Below are positions 6,124-6,157 of a DNA stretch of 6,157 nt, piece after piece. How positions within the stretch are numbered: position 1 is the first letter of the stretch; each line of letters opens with the position of its first letter. Below the pieces are notes generated by a model, which was not told the origin of the DNA, did no database searches, and saw nothing but the letters and a program-made list of their open reading frames with translations. The translations under genes and the position numbers were made by a program. This DNA is from Planctomycetota bacterium (GTDB lineage: Bacteria > Planctomycetota > UBA11346): assembly GCA_947470885.1 (NCBI GenBank), contig CANIXE010000141.1:1-6157 (forward strand), written 5' to 3'.

Positions 6124-6157
6124 GAATGCTCGAATGCTCGAATGCTCGAATGCTCGA
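6124..6157. repeat. Tandem octamer repeat, unit ATGCTCGA, at least 4 copies
   Basis: Four perfect copies of ATGCTCGA occupy 6126-6157, and the 8-base periodicity begins at 6124. The array starts 6 bases after the clpC stop codon and is cut by the window edge, so its true length is unknown. Because 8 is not a multiple of 3, all three forward frames encode the same cyclic peptide (MLECSNAR). The reverse strand is also free of stops. ATG codons recur in it and the preceding bases read ATGATG (6119-6124), but no ribosome site precedes them, so I treat it as non-coding. There are no unique spacers, so it is not a CRISPR array. Confidence 0.9.

Noticed and set aside
6124..6157. CRISPR array
   Set aside because: The repeats are contiguous 8-mers without spacers.

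Overview
The window is GC-rich bacterial chromosome that carries six complete genes in two divergent transcription units. It looks like core housekeeping sequence, not a mobile or phage region. No gene is broken, and I see no tRNA, rRNA, insertion sequence or CRISPR array. The plus-strand genes are an arginine-phosphorylation proteolysis cassette (mcsA-mcsB-clpC), known best from Firmicutes. The high GC, the missing ctsR and the neighbouring pair of free-standing PTS EIIA genes argue against a typical Bacillus-type genome. They would fit a planctomycete, a lentisphaerote or another PVC-like lineage. That assignment is inference from gene content and is weak.

Layout, left to right. Positions 1-57 hold a GC hairpin and about three copies of a 13-bp tandem repeat. 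Two adjacent minus-strand genes (520-1002, then 58-519 downstream of it) encode single-domain PTS EIIA proteins of the fructose/mannitol/nitrogen-PTS family. Both retain the phosphorylatable histidine. The roughly 100-bp divergent gap contains a good sigma-70-type promoter for this pair. The plus strand then carries a TrmH/SpoU-family RNA 2'-O-methyltransferase (1106-1828). An 86-bp gap with two consecutive inverted repeats follows, then mcsA (1915-2436), mcsB (2441-3535) and clpC (3568-6117). The last 40 bases contain an 8-bp repeat that is still running at the window edge.

How the genes work together. By homology, McsA is a zinc-binding activator of the protein-arginine kinase McsB. McsB marks damaged proteins with phosphoarginine. 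ClpC recognises the mark through its N-terminal domain, unfolds the substrate and feeds it to ClpP, which is not in this window. The sequence supports a working pathway. McsB keeps its catalytic cysteine and its C-terminal RDxxRA phosphoarginine-sensing motif. ClpC keeps both GTEH phosphoarginine-docking glutamates, two intact ATPase sites and an LGF loop for ClpP. What is unusual is the regulation: ctsR, the usual first gene of this operon, is absent and I see no CtsR box. The two EIIA proteins probably act as phosphorylation-dependent regulators and not in sugar import, since no EIIB, EIIC, HPr or EI gene is visible. Nothing in the sequence links them functionally to the McsAB/ClpC system.
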